Assembly (NCBI GenBank): GCA_019448385.1
Contig: JAGTXO010000011.1
Coordinates: 331,001 to 395,000 of the forward strand
Length of the DNA: 64,000 nt
DNA from: Diacronema lutheri
Lineage: Eukaryota; Haptophyta; Pavlovophyceae; Pavlovales; Pavlovaceae
Reading direction: 5' to 3'
Shown here: in pieces, positions 36,601-45,703 of the stretch
Layout of the letters: each line of letters begins with the position of its first letter
Numbering within the stretch: the stretch's first letter is position 1
Program-made: the position numbers and the translations under genes
The notes under the pieces: generated by a model
Seen by the model: only the letters and a program-made list of their open reading frames with translations
Databases searched by the model: none
Told to the model about the DNA's origin: nothing

Positions 36601-37291
36601 CACAGTTTGCGGGAAAGAATGCGCGCGCCGCGGAGCGGGCGTACGCGCGCGCGCGCGCCGCGCGCACCGGCACGGCGTTACGGCTGACGACGCTCATCCG
36701 GATGCCGTGCGCGAAGCAGAAGCCGTAGACCACGTCGGCTGCGGCCAGATCAAAGGCGTTGTTCTGCGACGTGTCTGCCGCAAAGCCGGAAGGCGCGGCG
36801 GCGTTGGGCACAAGCCCGCCCTGGATGGACACGGTGCGCACCTTGCGCAGCACCAGCTCCGGCTGCGTGAGCACGATGTCCGCAAAATCGCGTAGCCCCG
36901 AGATGAGCAGCATCGCGATCGCACGAGGCGCGGCGCGCGCGAGCGTGCGTGCGAGCAGCGCCTTGCCGTCGAGCAAGCGAGCAGGGTCGACCGCGTCGTA
37001 GCCACGCAGGTCGCATTCGTGCGGCTGCTCCGCGATTGCCACGCCTGCCGAGCCCACGCCGACGGGCACCGCCGGCTCGCCGATGCGGTCGAGGATGAGC
37101 CGCGCGAGCTGCGCGCGCCGAGCCGGCCGGCCGCCGCCATTCGCAACGACGGCAGAGAGGCGGATATGTCCTTGGCGGTGAGCTATCGCGAGCACGAGCA
37201 GCGCTTTGACGTCATCGGGATCGGGTCCAACGTCGGTGATCACCACAACCTCAGCGGGTCGAAACGGCGCAAGGCCGGTGCGCCACATTGC
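33641..37291 (-). CDS. Nucleoside hydrolase apparently fused to a multi-span membrane protein
   Basis: Exons 37291-36668, 36531-36264 and 36142 onward splice in phases 0 and 1 (donors GTGCGC and GTGCGC, acceptors GCGCAG). The N-terminal ~330 residues are an inosine-uridine nucleoside-hydrolase-like domain: VVITDVGPDPDDVKALLVLA (the Asp cluster for Ca and ribose), NAFDLAAADVVYGF, RCDKAWYFATFCG, and FVKPYDVIAALTVL joined across intron 2. The same frame continues without a stop through a Pro/Gln linker (35,780-35,900) into about six membrane segments (e.g. VAVITAFLCTGALAVVLTSL, VLVIAVCVVRGLVLFW). A cytosolic region with YTAAVNTYDCYIVHDEYDDA follows. Hydrolases of this family cleave N-ribosidic bonds; the membrane part is unrecognised. 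The first in-frame stop is at 33129, overlapping the kinase, so the C-terminus is uncertain. Two adjacent genes are an alternative. Confidence 0.55.
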
Positions 37292-37516
37292 TCCCCCAAA
37301 GTTGATGATCACAAGTTCATAGGGCCGAGATTTCCGACGCCGGTAGGTTAAAATTTGAAAACTTATGTTTTGATCCCGTAAATACAAGATTTCGTGTATG
37401 GGGACACGTCATGTTTTTATCACGCCAATACCAATTTACCGCTCGCCGCTCGATCCGGACGCCTGACGCATCGCTGAGCAGGCGCGGAGCGCCGGCAATG
37501 CCTGCAAGCTGCAAAC
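37292..37516. other. AT-richer intergenic stretch between nucleoside hydrolase and LpxK
   Basis: This gap of 225 bp is much richer in A/T than its neighbours (37345-37440). It contains TTAAAATTTGAAAACTTATG and no coding frame of note. It is upstream of the hydrolase start and downstream of the LpxK stop, so it probably holds the hydrolase promoter and the LpxK 3' end. Confidence 0.5.
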
Positions 37517-38887
37517 TCATCGCGCTGTCGTCGTGTGTACTGCGGCCTGCGCCGAGCCGCCCAGTGCGCGCTCGGCGAGCAGCGCGGATAGGCGAGCGGC
37601 GGACGCACCCTCCCACACGACACGCACACTCAGCACGAGCACGTGCGCTCGTGCCCACACAGGCAGCCGCACCGCGTCTTTAGCTGTGCACACGAGCCGC
37701 GCGCGCGCGTCGCGCGCGCGCGCGAGCAGCCACGTCACTTCCGCTTCGTCAAGGTGCGTATGGTCGGGATAGGCGTAATGAGCGAAAATGCGGCCAGCGC
37801 GTGCGCCGGCGCGCGCGCGCTCGCTGACGAGCGCGTGCAGAGTCGCGTCGAAGGGCTCGGGCGAGGCGCTCGCGCTGAAGGCGACCACGTCGAGCCCGAC
37901 GAGAGCCGCGCGCGACGCGGCCGTCGGGCAGAGCGCAGCGTGGAGCACGAGCGGCTGCGATCGCTCGCGCGCGCGGAGGTCCACAAGCTCACGTGCGAGC
38001 TCGAGCGCGTCGGCCGACGGCGCGATGCTCGACGAGGACTCGAGATACGCCGCGGCGCATGGTGCGACAGTGCACGCAACTGCCGGCTGCCGCGCCTCGA
38101 CAATTGCACCGCAGCTCTGGTCGTCGAGGATGACGATGGCGTCGACACGTGCGAGCGCGCGCCCAACCGGCTCGCGCAGTGGCCCGGCGGGCAGTGTGCG
38201 AGCATTACCGAGCGCTCGCGTGCGCGGCGTGCGGAGCACGAGCAGCGCGACATCCGCGCGCAGCCGCCAGTGCTGCAGTCCGTCGTCGAGGACGGCGAGC
38301 CGTGCGCCATGCGCGGCGGCGGCGGCCACACCGGCGAGCCGATCGCGTGCGACCCACGTCGGCGCGCCCGCTGCCGCGTGGAGTAGCGGCTCGTCGCCGA
38401 CACAGAGCGCGTCGTGCACATCGAGTGCAACGCGCGTCGGCCCGACAGCGCGCCCGCCGTACCCGCGACAGACGACGTGCGGCTCGATCGCGCCAGCGGT
38501 GAGCGCGCGCACGACCTCGACCACCGCCTGCGCAACCGGCGTCTTGCCGCTCCCACCCGCGAGCACCGAGCCGACGCACACCGTCGGGATGGGTGTGCGC
38601 ATCGATCTAACGCTGCGCGCATGAGCGCGCGACGCGAGCGCATACGCCCAGGAGGCCGCGACGAGCGCGGCGCGCGAGACGCGCGGAAGCCTGCGCCGGC
38701 GCCGCGTCGCGCCGCGCGACCGCGCACGTCGTGAGGAGGCGACGCAGCGCGCGCATCGCTCGCACGAAGGTGGCGACACGCACCTGGCCCAATCCTCCGC
38801 CGTGCGCCAGAAGCGCGGGCGGTGCAGCAGCTGGCCGAGCGTCGCCGCGTGCCCGAACGCGCCTCGTCTGTGGGCAACGTGCGCCAT
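37517..38887 (-). CDS. LpxK: Tetraacyldisaccharide 4'-kinase (lipid A pathway)
   Basis: A 456-aa protein if started at the Met at 38887; an alternative Met lies at 38923. The Walker A loop GSVLAGGSGKTPV sits after a hydrophobic/Arg-rich N-terminus (ALVAASWAYALASRAHARS) that would anchor the protein to a membrane. Family motifs follow: VCRGYGG, VGDEPLLHAAAGAPTWVARDR, LDDGLQHW, and the C-terminal FAHYAYPDHTHLDEAEV and LVCTAKDAVRLP. LpxK phosphorylates the lipid A disaccharide. In eukaryotes it is known from plants and some algae, where the pathway is mitochondrial or plastidial. Only this enzyme of the pathway is in the window. It diverges from an R2R3-Myb gene, and its first third is duplicated near 61 kb. 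Confidence 0.9.
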   Translation of the reverse strand: MAHVAHRRGAFGHAATLGQLLHRPRFWRTAEDWARCVSPPSCERCARCVASSRRARSRGATRRRRRLPRVSRAALVAASWAYALASRAHARSVRSMRTPIPTVCVGSVLAGGSGKTPVAQAVVEVVRALTAGAIEPHVVCRGYGGRAVGPTRVALDVHDALCVGDEPLLHAAAGAPTWVARDRLAGVAAAAAHGARLAVLDDGLQHWRLRADVALLVLRTPRTRALGNARTLPAGPLREPVGRALARVDAIVILDDQSCGAIVEARQPAVACTVAPCAAAYLESSSSIAPSADALELARELVDLRARERSQPLVLHAALCPTAASRAALVGLDVVAFSASASPEPFDATLHALVSERARAGARAGRIFAHYAYPDHTHLDEAEVTWLLARARDARARLVCTAKDAVRLPVWARAHVLVLSVRVVWEGASAARLSALLAERALGGSAQAAVHTTTAR

Positions 38888-39147
38888 CGTCACAACCGGA
38901 CCCCAGCCGACCCGTATTCCCATTGGTGCGGATCAGCGCCGCGGCGTTTGAAAGAGCGCAATTCCATTGGTCTAGAGAATCATCCCATTCTCGAGAGAAC
39001 ACCAAGCACACCAATGGACACGCGTGTTTTGCTGCGAAAGGGCTTTTCGTCCTCGCGGGAGAGAAAAGCGCATCGTTCATTGGACAGATTTTGTACGGCG
39101 TCGCGAAGCAAAGGGGCCGACACAACCAAAGGGTGTGGACGAAAGTT
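38888..39147. promoter_or_regulatory. Bidirectional LpxK/Myb intergenic region with four CCAAT-type boxes
   Basis: Between the two divergent start codons are ATTGG at 38922, 38966 and 39079 and CCAAT at 39011. Four such boxes within 160 bp, in mixed orientation, suggest NF-Y-type promoter elements. The stretch is AT-richer than coding DNA and is preserved in the second copy. Confidence 0.5.
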
Positions 39148-39840
39148 ATGCGCGCTCCTCGTCGGCTGTGGACCAAGGAGGAGGACGCCTCGCTCGTCGA
39201 CGCGGTGGAGCTGCACGGCTCGCGCTCGTGGGACAAGATCGCAGACCTCCTCCCCGGCCGCACCGCCAGCCAGTGCAACGCGCGCTTCCTGCACTACCTC
39301 CACCCGAACGTGAGCCACAAGCCCTTCTCGCCCGCGGAGGACATGTGCATCCTCTCGTCGTACATGCTCATCGGCGCGCAGTGGGCGACGATCGCGCTCG
39401 ACCTGCCCGGCCGCACAAACCACGCCATCAAGAACCGCTGGCAGTCCCTCCGCACGCGCGTCCTCAAGGAGGCGCACGTTGGCGCGACGCCAAGTGCGGC
39501 CGGTTGCCAGCCGAGCCGCGAGCACGCGCCGCCCTTCGAGCGCGGCCGTGTTCCGACCCCACTCCTGCCTTCGAGCTCGGCCGACGAGCTCTGCCTCACT
39601 GGCGCGGCGATGAGCGCCGACGACACGTCCGATGACACCGACGGGTCGAAGACGACGGACAACGCCGGCGCGCAAGCCTATCGGCACCGTCGCGACTCGG
39701 ACGCATCGTCACCCTCGGTCGGCGCGACCTCGTCGGCGGGAGAGCTGGACGAAAGCCTACTCGCCTTTGACTTCTTTGACGCCGACCTCGATCTGTTCGA
39801 CGCCCTCTTCGCAGATCTGAACGGCACGGGTCGAGGATGA
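39148..39840 (+). CDS. R2R3-type Myb transcription factor, copy A
   Basis: A 230-aa protein starting MRAPRRLWTKEEDASLVDAV. Two Myb repeats are clear. R2-like runs from RLWTKEEDASLV to SQCNARFLHYLHP, with tryptophans at the first and second positions. R3-like runs from KPFSPAEDMCILSSYMLIGA through WATIALDLPGRTNHAIKNRW to QSLRTRVLKE. The first Trp of R3 is replaced by Phe, as is usual. The C-terminal half is acidic and Ser-rich and ends in FDFFDADLDLFDALFADLNG, an alternating acidic-aromatic stretch that looks like a transactivation domain. The frame is open upstream to 38731, but that would run into the shared promoter, so the internal Met is preferred. Its duplicate differs by two residues. 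Confidence 0.92.
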   Translation: MRAPRRLWTKEEDASLVDAVELHGSRSWDKIADLLPGRTASQCNARFLHYLHPNVSHKPFSPAEDMCILSSYMLIGAQWATIALDLPGRTNHAIKNRWQSLRTRVLKEAHVGATPSAAGCQPSREHAPPFERGRVPTPLLPSSSADELCLTGAAMSADDTSDDTDGSKTTDNAGAQAYRHRRDSDASSPSVGATSSAGELDESLLAFDFFDADLDLFDALFADLNGTGRG

Positions 39841-40136
39841 CTTGCGCGCATTTTGGGGCCACCCGGCCTAGGCGCCGGGCTGTTCTCCGACCGCGCGTGT
39901 CCTATATGGAGGTATTGTACGTCGTCGTATTCGAAGTGATGCATAGGCACTCCGCCGAAAGTTGGGTTGTCTGGAAGGACGAGAGCTTGTCCGAGTTGTG
40001 CCTCTCAGCTTCGAAGCTGAGGCCCGTGGCCATCATTTTATTTCAATTGTTTTGAAATCGAGCGGATATCGGGCGGTCGGCAGGGCTGAGAAGGGCGCAG
40101 CGCGCGTCGTGCGCGCCCGCCGTGCGGGCCAGCCGC

Positions 40137-40943
40137 ATGCGGCGCGGCGTGGGTATCAGCGGCCTGCAGCGCCAGCAGCGGCACGAGTCGCAGCTCAAGA
40201 AGGTGGGCTCGGAGCTCGGTCACCAGAATGCGGCCGAGCTCCGCCGCCAGCTCGACGCGCTGCGGCAGCGCATCGAGGGTTTTGCCTTTGAGCACCGAGG
40301 CGTGATCAACCGCGACCCGGTGTTCCGCGCGCACTTTAATCGCCTGTGCGCAGCGAGTGGCGTCGACCCTCTCAAGTCGAGCAAGGGCGTGTGGGCGCAG
40401 CTGCTCGGCGTGGGCGACTTTTACTACGAGCTTGCCGTCCAGGTCGCGGACGTGTGCATGAGCACTCGCGCGCAGGCGGGTGGCCTCATCGCCGTGGGCG
40501 ACTTGCACGCGCGCCTTGGGCGTAAGAGGGGGGGCGCCGGCCGCGCGATCAGCCGCGACGACGTGCTCTGCGCCGTGGCTCAGCTGCGGCAGCTCGGCGG
40601 AGGCTACGCAGTGAGCACGTTTGGCGGTGGCGAGCAGTACGTGCGCTGCGTGCCGCTCGAGCTGGACGCTGACCACAACGCGCTCCTCACGCTCGCCACG
40701 CCAAGCGCGCGCGTCACGCGCGCCCGACTCGCGCAGGAGCTCGGCTGGGCTGCTGAGCGCGCGGACGCGGCGCTCGCTACGCTCCTGCGCGAGGGCGTGC
40801 TGTGGGTCGACGTGCAGGGCCCAACGGGCGAGCCCGAGTACTGGGTGCCGTGCATTTGGCAACGCGCCGAAAGCTGCGTCGCACCCGCAGACGGCGGTCA
40901 AGCTGGGAAGCGCGCGCCTCGGCGAGAGGACCGAGCAAGGTGA
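40137..40943 (+). CDS. SNF8: ESCRT-II subunit Vps22/SNF8
   Basis: A 268-aa protein of the usual family length. It starts MRRGVGISGLQRQQRHESQL and follows Vps22 throughout: helical linker, GVDPLKSSKGVWAQLLGVGD, FYYELAVQVADVC, GGLIAVGDLHARLG, the winged-helix motif ISRDDVLCAVAQLRQLGGGY, then PLELDADHNALL and a C-terminal winged helix with LLREGVLWVDVQGPTGEPEY and WVPCIW. ESCRT-II (Vps22, Vps25, Vps36) sorts ubiquitinated membrane proteins into multivesicular bodies on endosomes. A GTG codon lies slightly upstream in frame, but the ATG matches the family N-terminus MxRRGVG. The upstream ~70 bp are AT-rich and probably hold the promoter. Confidence 0.96.
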   Translation: MRRGVGISGLQRQQRHESQLKKVGSELGHQNAAELRRQLDALRQRIEGFAFEHRGVINRDPVFRAHFNRLCAASGVDPLKSSKGVWAQLLGVGDFYYELAVQVADVCMSTRAQAGGLIAVGDLHARLGRKRGGAGRAISRDDVLCAVAQLRQLGGGYAVSTFGGGEQYVRCVPLELDADHNALLTLATPSARVTRARLAQELGWAAERADAALATLLREGVLWVDVQGPTGEPEYWVPCIWQRAESCVAPADGGQAGKRAPRREDRAR

Positions 40944-41027
40944 AGCTTGAAGCTGGCATGCGGGCCGCGCGCAAGCAGCAGCGCGCCCGTCGCGCCCGTC
41001 GTAACGACGCAAAATTTCTTTTCTTTG

Positions 41028-41625
41028 TCAATAATTCCTGTCATTCTGGCGGCCCCTCGCGCCCTGCCAGGAGGGCATGATCATGGCGCTGGTGACTGTG
41101 CGAAAGGCGAGCTCACTTGCTTTGCGTGGGACGCGCGCCATCCCCGCCACCTGCTGAGCTCTTGAAGTTGTCCTTTTGGAGCGCGAGCGGCACGCTTGCT
41201 TTGGCGACAACCGCGTCGCGATCGCCTGCTGGCCGGGTGTCGCCGGTGGGGGCGGGGTGTGATCGTAGCGTCGAGCTCACCGCTGCTGCTGCCCTCGTGA
41301 TGCTGGACACGGCCGCGTCTTTCGCCTCGGACAGCTGTCCTGCACGCGGCGCGCGCGAGGATTGGGCGGATGCGCGTGGGTTTGGAAGGTCTGCTCTGCG
41401 GGCGCATACGCGCAAGCCGGGCGATAAAAAGGGCCAGCGCGCGACACGCGACAATGCAGAGACAGCGCGACTCCACCCACGGAACGAAGGTGCAGTTGGC
41501 GCGCACCCACGGCAGATGCGGACTCGTTCTTTGACATGCCTTCGTCCGCCTCCCGCGAGCAGGAAGGCCACGGATCGTTTCCCACCAAAACGGCGGACGG
41601 TCCAGTGACGAGAGGACATCCACAC
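41028..41625 (-). CDS. Possible small two-exon gene, unrecognised
   Basis: A weak candidate in the 767-bp gap after Vps22. The reverse-strand frame containing QLSEAKDAAVSSITRAAAA (to 41281) meets a GTGAGC donor, and an acceptor at 41151 (CTCAGCAG) leads in phase to VAGMARVPRKASELAFRTVT and a stop at 41028. Codon use is acceptable and the splice is in frame. The 5' end is unclear: the only upstream in-frame Met (41625) gives an Arg-rich unconvincing N-terminus, and a further exon may exist. No family is recognised. The gap also contains an AT-rich patch (41015-41045). Confidence 0.27.
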
Positions 41626-41710
41626 TCCTCACTCCCCAGTCCTCTTCAGTCTTGGGAAGTGCGGACTGAGGCGTGCGGACGTCCGTGCCACCGGCGGTCC
41701 ACGGGCGCTG

Positions 41711-43282
41711 TCAACGAGCCTCGCAGTCAAGCTGCCCAACGGGCGCGTCGGCGCTTTCAGCCTCGTGCTGTCGTGGCGACGCGGAGGCGGGCTGCAGCTG
41801 CGACTGGCATGCGCGCGCTGTCGCGGCGGCCGCCGCGTGCGCTGCAGGCCACGCGGCGAAGTGAGCCGGCGGTTCGCGCCGGAAGACCATCAACTCGCCC
41901 GTCGTCGGGTGGCTGAGCTCGAGCTGCGTCGCCCAAAGGAAAAGCCCCACGGGCGGCGCGGCCGCGCGGAACGGCGCCGACGCGTAGAACAGCTTGGTCT
42001 CGCCGACGATCGGCCAGCCGAGCGCGCTCATGTGCCGGCGCAGCTGGTGCGTGCGCCCGGTGATCGGCTGCAGCTCGACGCTCGCCAGCTCGGCGAACGC
42101 GCTCGGTGCGCCCGCGCCGAGCGCAAAACGATGGATGATCGAAAACTGCGTGTGCGCCTCTTTGCCGCCAAGTGGGATGACGCACTCGCCGCGCGGGGGC
42201 AGCTCCGCAGGCGTCGACGCGCGCGCCTGCAGGTCACACGCCGCCACCACGCGATCGGCTGCGCCCACCGCGAGCGGCGCGTGCGCGCCGCGGGCACGCG
42301 CACACCCGTCGTCCCGCGTACACCCGTCGTCCCGCGCACACCCGTCGTCCCGCGTACACCCGTCGTCCCGCGTACACCCGTCGTCCCGCGTACACCCGTC
42401 GTCCCGCGCACACCCGTCGTCCCGCGCACACCCGTCGTCCCGCGCACACCCGTCGTCCCGCGCACACCCGTCGTCCCGCGCACACCCGTCGTCCCGCGTA
42501 CACCCGTCGTCCCGCGTACACCCGTCGTCCCGCGCACACCCGTCGTCCCGCGCACTCCCGTCGTCCCGCGCACTCCCGTCGTCCCGCGCGACGAGCGCAA
42601 CATACATCTTGCGCACGTCGCGCCCTTTCAACGCGGCGCTGAGCTCAGTGAGCGCGCCGTGCGTCTTCGCGACGACGAGAAGGCCGCCAGTTGGCGCGTC
42701 AAGCCTGTGCGCGTGCCGTGGGCGCGCGAGCCGGCCGTCGCGCGCGCTCGGCCGTAGGCTGCGCGCGAGAAGGCTGAAAGCGCTGAGCGTGTGAGCCGAG
42801 CCGACGGCCGGCGCATTGTGTGTGGGCATCCCCTGCGGCTTGACCACGACCCCAAACTCATCGTCCTCGTACACCACCTCTAGGCGCTCGCTCCCGGCGT
42901 GGCGTTCGCCCTCGTCGCGGATCGCCGAAGGCGCTCGCGCGCCGCTGCCGTCGGCGGCGGCGTCGGTAGCGGCATCGTCCAAAGACGCGACGGCGCCTGC
43001 GCGGCCGAGCATGCGCACATCCTCGCCGCCCGAGACGAGCTGCCCCGCGCGCGGCGCGTGGCCGTCGAGCACGACGAGGCCGCGTCGCACCGCCCTGCGC
43101 GCGGCGGTGACCGTCGGGTACGCGTCGGGATGCGAGCGGTGCAGCGCCTCGTGGACGGGCACCAAGCCCTCGGCGCTCGGCCGCAGCGCAAAACGCCCCA
43201 CTTCGACAAAGCCGCGGCGCGCGGGGACGATCGCCTGGACCGCCGCCACGAAGGCCACGCTGAATGTGCGCGAGCCCACCAT
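41711..43282 (-). CDS. RluA-type pseudouridine synthase with internal hexapeptide array
   Basis: A 523-aa protein. The N-terminal part ([40 protein letters not shown]) resembles an S4-type RNA-binding unit. The catalytic domain shows [20 protein letters not shown], the active-site motif [16 protein letters not shown] (catalytic Asp), and [20 protein letters not shown] near the end. Such enzymes isomerise uridine in rRNA or tRNA. Between the core strand [12 protein letters not shown] and the next part of the domain, a 16-unit RDDGCx array (about 96 residues) is inserted in frame. The start at 43282 is only 12 bp from the ATG of the divergent hydroxylase. The frame stays open to 44278, but upstream it overlaps the hydroxylase on the opposite strand. 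Confidence 0.88.
   Translation of the reverse strand: MVGSRTFSVAFVAAVQAIVPARRGFVEVGRFALRPSAEGLVPVHEALHRSHPDAYPTVTAARRAVRRGLVVLDGHAPRAGQLVSGGEDVRMLGRAGAVASLDDAATDAAADGSGARAPSAIRDEGERHAGSERLEVVYEDDEFGVVVKPQGMPTHNAPAVGSAHTLSAFSLLARSLRPSARDGRLARPRHAHRLDAPTGGLLVVAKTHGALTELSAALKGRDVRKMYVALVARDDGSARDDGSARDDGCARDDGCTRDDGCTRDDGCARDDGCARDDGCARDDGCARDDGCARDDGCTRDDGCTRDDGCTRDDGCARDDGCTRDDGCARARGAHAPLAVGAADRVVAACDLQARASTPAELPPRGECVIPLGGKEAHTQFSIIHRFALGAGAPSAFAELASVELQPITGRTHQLRRHMSALGWPIVGETKLFYASAPFRAAAPPVGLFLWATQLELSHPTTGELMVFRREPPAHFAAWPAAHAAAAATARACQSQLQPASASPRQHEAESADAPVGQLDCEAR
42305..42592. repeat. 18-bp tandem repeat, 16 units, inside the pseudouridine synthase
   Basis: Units of the form CCCGTCGTCCCGCGCACA occur at an exact 18-bp spacing (first core at 42305, sixteenth at 42575). 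On the reverse strand they read as [18 protein letters not shown]. Confidence 0.97.
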
Positions 43283-43294
43283 CGGCCATGCTCC

Positions 43295-44236
43295 ATGCTC
43301 ACGCCTCCGGACGACACGCTCGTCCTCCGCCACGCCGTGCGCGCCTTCTCGGAGGCATGCGAGCTGGAAGCGCGCGGCGAGTGCGCACGCGCCGTCGGCC
43401 TGTACAAGGCGGCATTCGCCCTCGAGCGTGCGCTCGACCGTGACGAGGCGGACTGGCCCGCATGGCTCGTCGGCGCCCTTGACGCGTGTGAGCGCGCGAC
43501 TGACGCTCCGCTCGCGCCGCTCGAACCCGCGCGGCATGTCGAGCTGGCGCCCGCGCGCGTGGACCCAGCCGACGTCTGCCGCCAGCTCGCTCGGCGGCAT
43601 TACGCGTGCGTCGATGGGCTCATCGGCGCCGAGCTCGCGGCGGCCGTGGGCGAAGAGATTCGCCGCGCGCACGCGACGGGGGCGATGGCGCCCGGCGAGG
43701 TCGCCGGGCGAGGTGCCGCATGCGTCGCGGCCAAGCGGCGCGGCGATTGGGTGGCACACGTGCGCAGCGCGGATGCCGGCTGGGCCGCGCTGCGCGCCGC
43801 GTGCGCCGAGGTAGAGCGGCTTGTCGCGCGGCTGCGGCCGGCCGTTGCCATCGGGCGAGCTTCTCGCCCGATGGCGACGCGTTATGCCGACGGTGCGCGC
43901 TACGCGATGCATTACGACAACGACTGCGTCGACGCGCCGCCGCACGCCGCGCCGTGTGCCAACGAGCGCCGGCTGACATGCGTGCTGTATGCGTCGCTGG
44001 GCGATTGGCGGCCGGGCGACGGCGGCGAGCTGCGCATCTACCGGACAAACCGCACGGGCAGCCCGGACGAGCGCCACGCGCTCGTGCGCGCCGAGATCGC
44101 GCCGGTCGGCGGGCGCCTCGTGCTCTTCTGGTCTGACTTTCGCTGCCCGCACGAGGTGCTCGGCGCGTGGGCGGAGCGGCTGGCGGTCACACTCTGGTTT
44201 GGCCGAACGCCGGCGCCGGCCCTTGGCGACCGCTGA
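43295..44236 (+). CDS. 2-oxoglutarate/Fe(II) prolyl-4-hydroxylase-like oxygenase
   Basis: A 313-aa protein starting MLTPPDDTLVLRHAVRAFSE. The N-terminal ~90 residues are helical (TPR-like, CARAVGLYKAAFALERAL). The C-terminal part is a PHD2/P4H-type double-stranded helix: iron ligands His206 and Asp208 in AMHYDNDC, then LYASLGDWRPGDGGELRIYR and distal His286 in FRCPHEVL. WSDFRCPHEVL and AERLAVTLWF match the end of the fold. An Arg for 2-oxoglutarate would be expected near the C-terminus; I did not assign it firmly. HIF-type PHDs hydroxylate prolines for oxygen sensing; others act on ribosomal proteins. The substrate here is unknown. It converges on the next gene across a gap made almost wholly of poly-C. 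Confidence 0.87.
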   Translation: MLTPPDDTLVLRHAVRAFSEACELEARGECARAVGLYKAAFALERALDRDEADWPAWLVGALDACERATDAPLAPLEPARHVELAPARVDPADVCRQLARRHYACVDGLIGAELAAAVGEEIRRAHATGAMAPGEVAGRGAACVAAKRRGDWVAHVRSADAGWAALRAACAEVERLVARLRPAVAIGRASRPMATRYADGARYAMHYDNDCVDAPPHAAPCANERRLTCVLYASLGDWRPGDGGELRIYRTNRTGSPDERHALVRAEIAPVGGRLVLFWSDFRCPHEVLGAWAERLAVTLWFGRTPAPALGDR

Positions 44237-44240
44237 GTAG

Positions 44241-44276
<36 letters not shown>
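44241..44276 (+). repeat. Poly-C tract (36 C) between two converging genes
   Basis: The 54-bp gap between the hydroxylase stop (44236) and the stop of the reverse-strand gene (44291) is two-thirds uninterrupted C. Confidence 0.97.
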
Positions 44277-44278
<2 letters not shown>

Positions 44279-44290
44279 GAATGAGACTGG

Positions 44291-44888
44291 CTACTGACCG
44301 TTTCGCACCAGCCGCACTGCCCTTTCAAGCGCGACGAGCGGCGGCCTCGCCGGCGCCGGCTTCTGCGAGAGCGCGCAGTCATCGTTCTCCAAGTACTGCA
44401 CCCAGTTGGAGAGCGCGGCTCCGCGCGCCGCGGCGTCGGCCGTCAGCTCGTGCGCGTTGAGTGTGCGAGAGCTCACGCCGTCATCCAGTGGAGCTCGCGC
44501 CATCGCGCAGCCGCCGTGCGCGCCTTGCGTGACCGCGTCGGCATGCTCACCAATGTCGTCTTGCGATCGGCGCTCACTCGCGGCCGCGAGCACCGCCGCG
44601 CGCACGAACGGCGGCATGGGCGGTGGCGGCTTGTGGGTTTGTGCGCTCGGCGCATCGAGGAAGAGCCGCGTCCATTCGTCGAGCACGCGCTCGGCGCTCT
44701 GCAGCAGTGGCGGCCGGGCGGCACACGTGCCCACACCCGCGCCGACGTTTGCTGCCGGGCCGGCGTGTGAGCCGTGCCCTGGCTGCACGGACGCGCTCGC
44801 TGCGCGCGCGAAGCAGGCGGCGGGCGCGGCGCTCGTCGGCGTGGCGTTCGCTGCGGCGGGGGCGAGTGCGCGCGGAAGGGTGCCGCGT

Positions 44889-44919
<31 letters not shown>

Positions 44920-45670
44920 TATCCGCCCCATCCTCCGGCGACCCTCTCCCCTCCTCGCGTAGGCCGCACGCACCGCCAAGGGGAGCGTGCTCCGACTCGG
45001 CGGCCGACTTGCCGCCGTGCAGCAGCCGGAGCTGCGCGGCCATCTGCCCGTTCTGCGCGCGGACGTCGCGCAGCTCGGCGGTGAGCTCCGCGAGTTTGCG
45101 CTCGAGGAGTGTGAAGCGCTCACCAAACGCACTGTCGCGCTCAGGCCGCGCTGTGCCGGCGCCCGGCGCTTGCCTTGCGGCGGGTGGGCTCTCGTCGGCA
45201 GCCGGCGCTCGCCGCCGAGCGTCGATGTGAGCGCGATCCACTCGCAAATGCGCCAGCGCAACGGGCTGCCGGGCAGGGCCGGCCGGACCTGCTGCTCGCA
45301 CGAGCGGCGTCACGCCCTGGTGCTCGCCGCCTCGTGCAGGATGTACGCCTTCGCGCCTGCCAATGTGCGCACTCTTGCTGTTGCCTGGCTCGTCGGGAGG
45401 GCCTTCAGCCTCGGCCTCGGCCTCGGCCTCGGCCTCGGCATCGGCCTCGGCCTCGGCATCGGCATCGGCATCGCTCTCGCCGTCGCCGTGGCTGTCGCCG
45501 CCGCCGTCTTCAGCCTCGGGCTCGGCCTCGCCTTCTCCCTCGCCCTTGCCCTCGCTCTCGCCCTCATCCTCGCCGTCGCCGTGGCTGTCGCCGCCGCCGT
45601 CTTCAGCCTCGCCCTCGTCCTCGCCGTCGCCGTGGCTGTCGCCGCCGCCGTCTTCAGCCTCGGCCTCGGC

Positions 45671-45703
<33 letters not shown>

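Larger units (their letters stand above)
38448..39877. repeat. Segmental duplication, copy A (LpxK 5' part + Myb)
   Basis: About 1,430 bp match 60954-62383 at a constant offset of 22,506 bp with no gap. I count 19 substitutions (~98.7% identity). Copy A carries the intact LpxK gene, the shared promoter and a full Myb gene. Confidence 0.97.

Noticed and set aside
37345-37440. AT-rich stretch as a transposon end or origin
   Set aside because: No terminal repeats, target-site duplication or transposase remnant was found. A promoter or 3'UTR explains it adequately.
38731-39147. N-terminal extension of the Myb protein by 139 codons
   Set aside because: It crosses the CCAAT-box promoter and the LpxK leader on the other strand and reads as Arg/Ser noise until the Myb repeat.
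42297-42600. CRISPR array, because of the regular spacing of repeated units
   Set aside because: Units are contiguous 18-bp tandem repeats with no unique spacers, in frame within a gene in a eukaryotic context.
41711-44278. Extension of the pseudouridine synthase frame to 44278
   Set aside because: It would lie antisense to the whole hydroxylase gene and begin in a poly-C-derived Gly run.
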